Shown here piece by piece: positions 13,928 through 14,428 of a stretch of DNA of 14,428 nucleotides (its first letter is position 1; each line of letters begins with the position of its first letter). Origin of the DNA: Spirochaetota bacterium. Lineage in GTDB: Bacteria; Spirochaetota; JAGLSM01. The notes beneath the pieces were generated by a model that worked only from the letters and a program-made list of their open reading frames with translations, did no database searches and was not told the DNA's origin. A program made the position numbers and the translations under genes. The stretch spans positions 1 through 14,428 of the forward strand of contig JAGLSM010000010.1 in NCBI GenBank assembly GCA_023135745.1, in the 5' to 3' direction.

Positions 13928-13950
13928 ATGAATGGTATGAATGGTATGAA
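13928..13950 (+). repeat. Two and a half tandem copies of ATGAATGGT in the UPF0251 leader
   Basis: ATGAATGGT at 13928 and 13937 is followed by ATGAA. Read in frame, this gives a nine-codon mini-ORF (MNGMNGMKG) ending with TAA at 13955-13957, three bases before the real ATG at 13961. It may be chance, or a leader peptide or translation-initiation feature. Confidence 0.4.
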
Positions 13951-13960
13951 AGGATAAAAT

Positions 13961-14428
13961 ATGCCTCGTAATAAAAAGCAGAGGATGGTACATCGTCCGC
14001 CATTGTTCACTTCCTATAAACCCACGGGAATCAGGACAAGCGAATTGGAACAGATTCCGCTTAGTCTTGACGAGTATGAAGCAATCAAACTTGCTGATTA
14101 CATGGAGATGGATCATGCAGAGGCCGCTCTTGAAATGGAAATATCCCGTTCTACTTTTTCCCGTCTTATTGAAAAGGCGCGTAAGAAGGCCGCAGAATTT
14201 CTGGTTGAAGGAAAGGTGTTATATCTTGAAGGCGGGAATATACATTTTCGGGGTAATAGAATTCGATGCCTTGATTGTTCGTATATTTTTAATACAGAGA
14301 TAGAAAAAGCAGCTTCCGAATGTCCTGAATGTCATTCAAAAAATCTTGTAAATCTTGCAGGAGGCTTTGGACATGGTAGATGTTGTGTAGATAATAACTT
14401 TAAAAAAGGAGGTAATTATGCCAAGAGG
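13961..14428 (+). CDS. UPF0251 (DUF134) DNA-binding protein with C-terminal zinc ribbon, 3' end beyond the window
   Basis: 156 codons are visible without a stop. The start MPRNKKQRMVHRPP and the block PLSLDEYEAIKLADYM ... AALEMEISRSTFSRLIEKARKKAAEFLVEGKVLYLEGG (about residues 33-92) match UPF0251, a sigma70-region-4-like helix-turn-helix family of anaerobic bacteria and archaea. A zinc ribbon follows: C103-x2-C106 and C121-x2-C124, then a GHGRCC tail (residues 137-142). A ribosome binding site (AAAGGAT) precedes the ATG. The promoter carries a palindromic operator, so autoregulation is plausible. The next gene starts within the tail of this one. Family knowledge: these genes often sit beside NifX/NifB-type FeMo-cofactor-like proteins and small MPRG... 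proteins; the regulated function is not established. Confidence 0.88.
   Translation, partial: MPRNKKQRMVHRPPLFTSYKPTGIRTSELEQIPLSLDEYEAIKLADYMEMDHAEAALEMEISRSTFSRLIEKARKKAAEFLVEGKVLYLEGGNIHFRGNRIRCLDCSYIFNTEIEKAASECPECHSKNLVNLAGGFGHGRCCVDNNFKKGGNYAKR
14418..14428 (+). CDS. Start of next gene (MPR...), possibly a DUF5320-type protein; truncated by window end
   Basis: A near-perfect Shine-Dalgarno AAGGAGGT (14406-14413) stands five bases before ATG at 14418, followed by codons for Pro and Arg and then GG, so the next residue is Gly. MPRG is the typical beginning of small DUF5320 proteins that commonly follow UPF0251 genes. Only 11 bases are visible, in a different frame from the upstream gene, which it overlaps. 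The ribosome binding site is direct evidence; the family is inferred from context. Confidence 0.5.

Overview
The window looks like chromosome from an AT-rich, diderm (Gram-negative-type), probably anaerobic bacterium. It carries signal-peptide beta-barrel proteins, a lipoprotein with a lipobox, an OmpA-type peptidoglycan-binding domain, and a redox module of the kind common in anaerobes ([2Fe-2S] protein, UPF0251/DUF134 regulator, start of an MPR... protein). The PorV-like barrel joined to SPNNDG-type Ig-like repeats and OmpA, and the very large kinase-ATPase-TPR-GAF-SpoIIE protein, would fit Spirochaetota or a nearby uncultured phylum. The phylum cannot be fixed from this window. There are no rRNA, tRNA, CRISPR or transposase genes.

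Layout. (1) 120-5243, minus strand: one 1707-residue signalling protein carrying a Ser/Thr kinase, an AAA ATPase, TPR repeats, a GAF domain and a SpoIIE/PP2C phosphatase. Its 5' leader holds a cluster of ATACAGC half-sites. (2) 5421-6805, plus strand: a small outer-membrane barrel candidate followed after 8 bases by a lipoprotein, probably one envelope operon divergent from the kinase. (3) 6880-8811: a cytoplasmic-looking coiled-coil protein with a Pro/Gly-rich, elastin-like linker and a helical C-terminus. An A9 tract and a terminator-like hairpin sit inside its linker. (4) 8879-9079: a 66-residue ORF whose only visible promoter would give a leaderless message. (5) 9197-13272: a PorV-like barrel + four Ig-like repeats + OmpA protein, then after 5 bases a sigma54-dependent NtrC-type response regulator with no histidine kinase beside it. 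(6) 13273-13567: a non-coding stretch with a perfect 25-bp inverted repeat and further partial copies; a related copy lies at 44-69. (7) 13568 to the end: a minus-strand ferredoxin divergent from a UPF0251 regulator, and the first codons of a following gene.

How the parts may work together (inference). The kinase/phosphatase and the orphan response regulator are signalling outputs around a set of envelope genes. The last module is a self-contained redox/metal locus with a strong sigma70-type promoter whose 17-bp spacer is almost filled by a 14-bp palindrome, as expected for a repressor site. No complete new defence or mobile system is evident. The most unusual items are the A9/hairpin inside the coiled-coil gene, the repeat family at 3' ends of genes, and the spacer operator.
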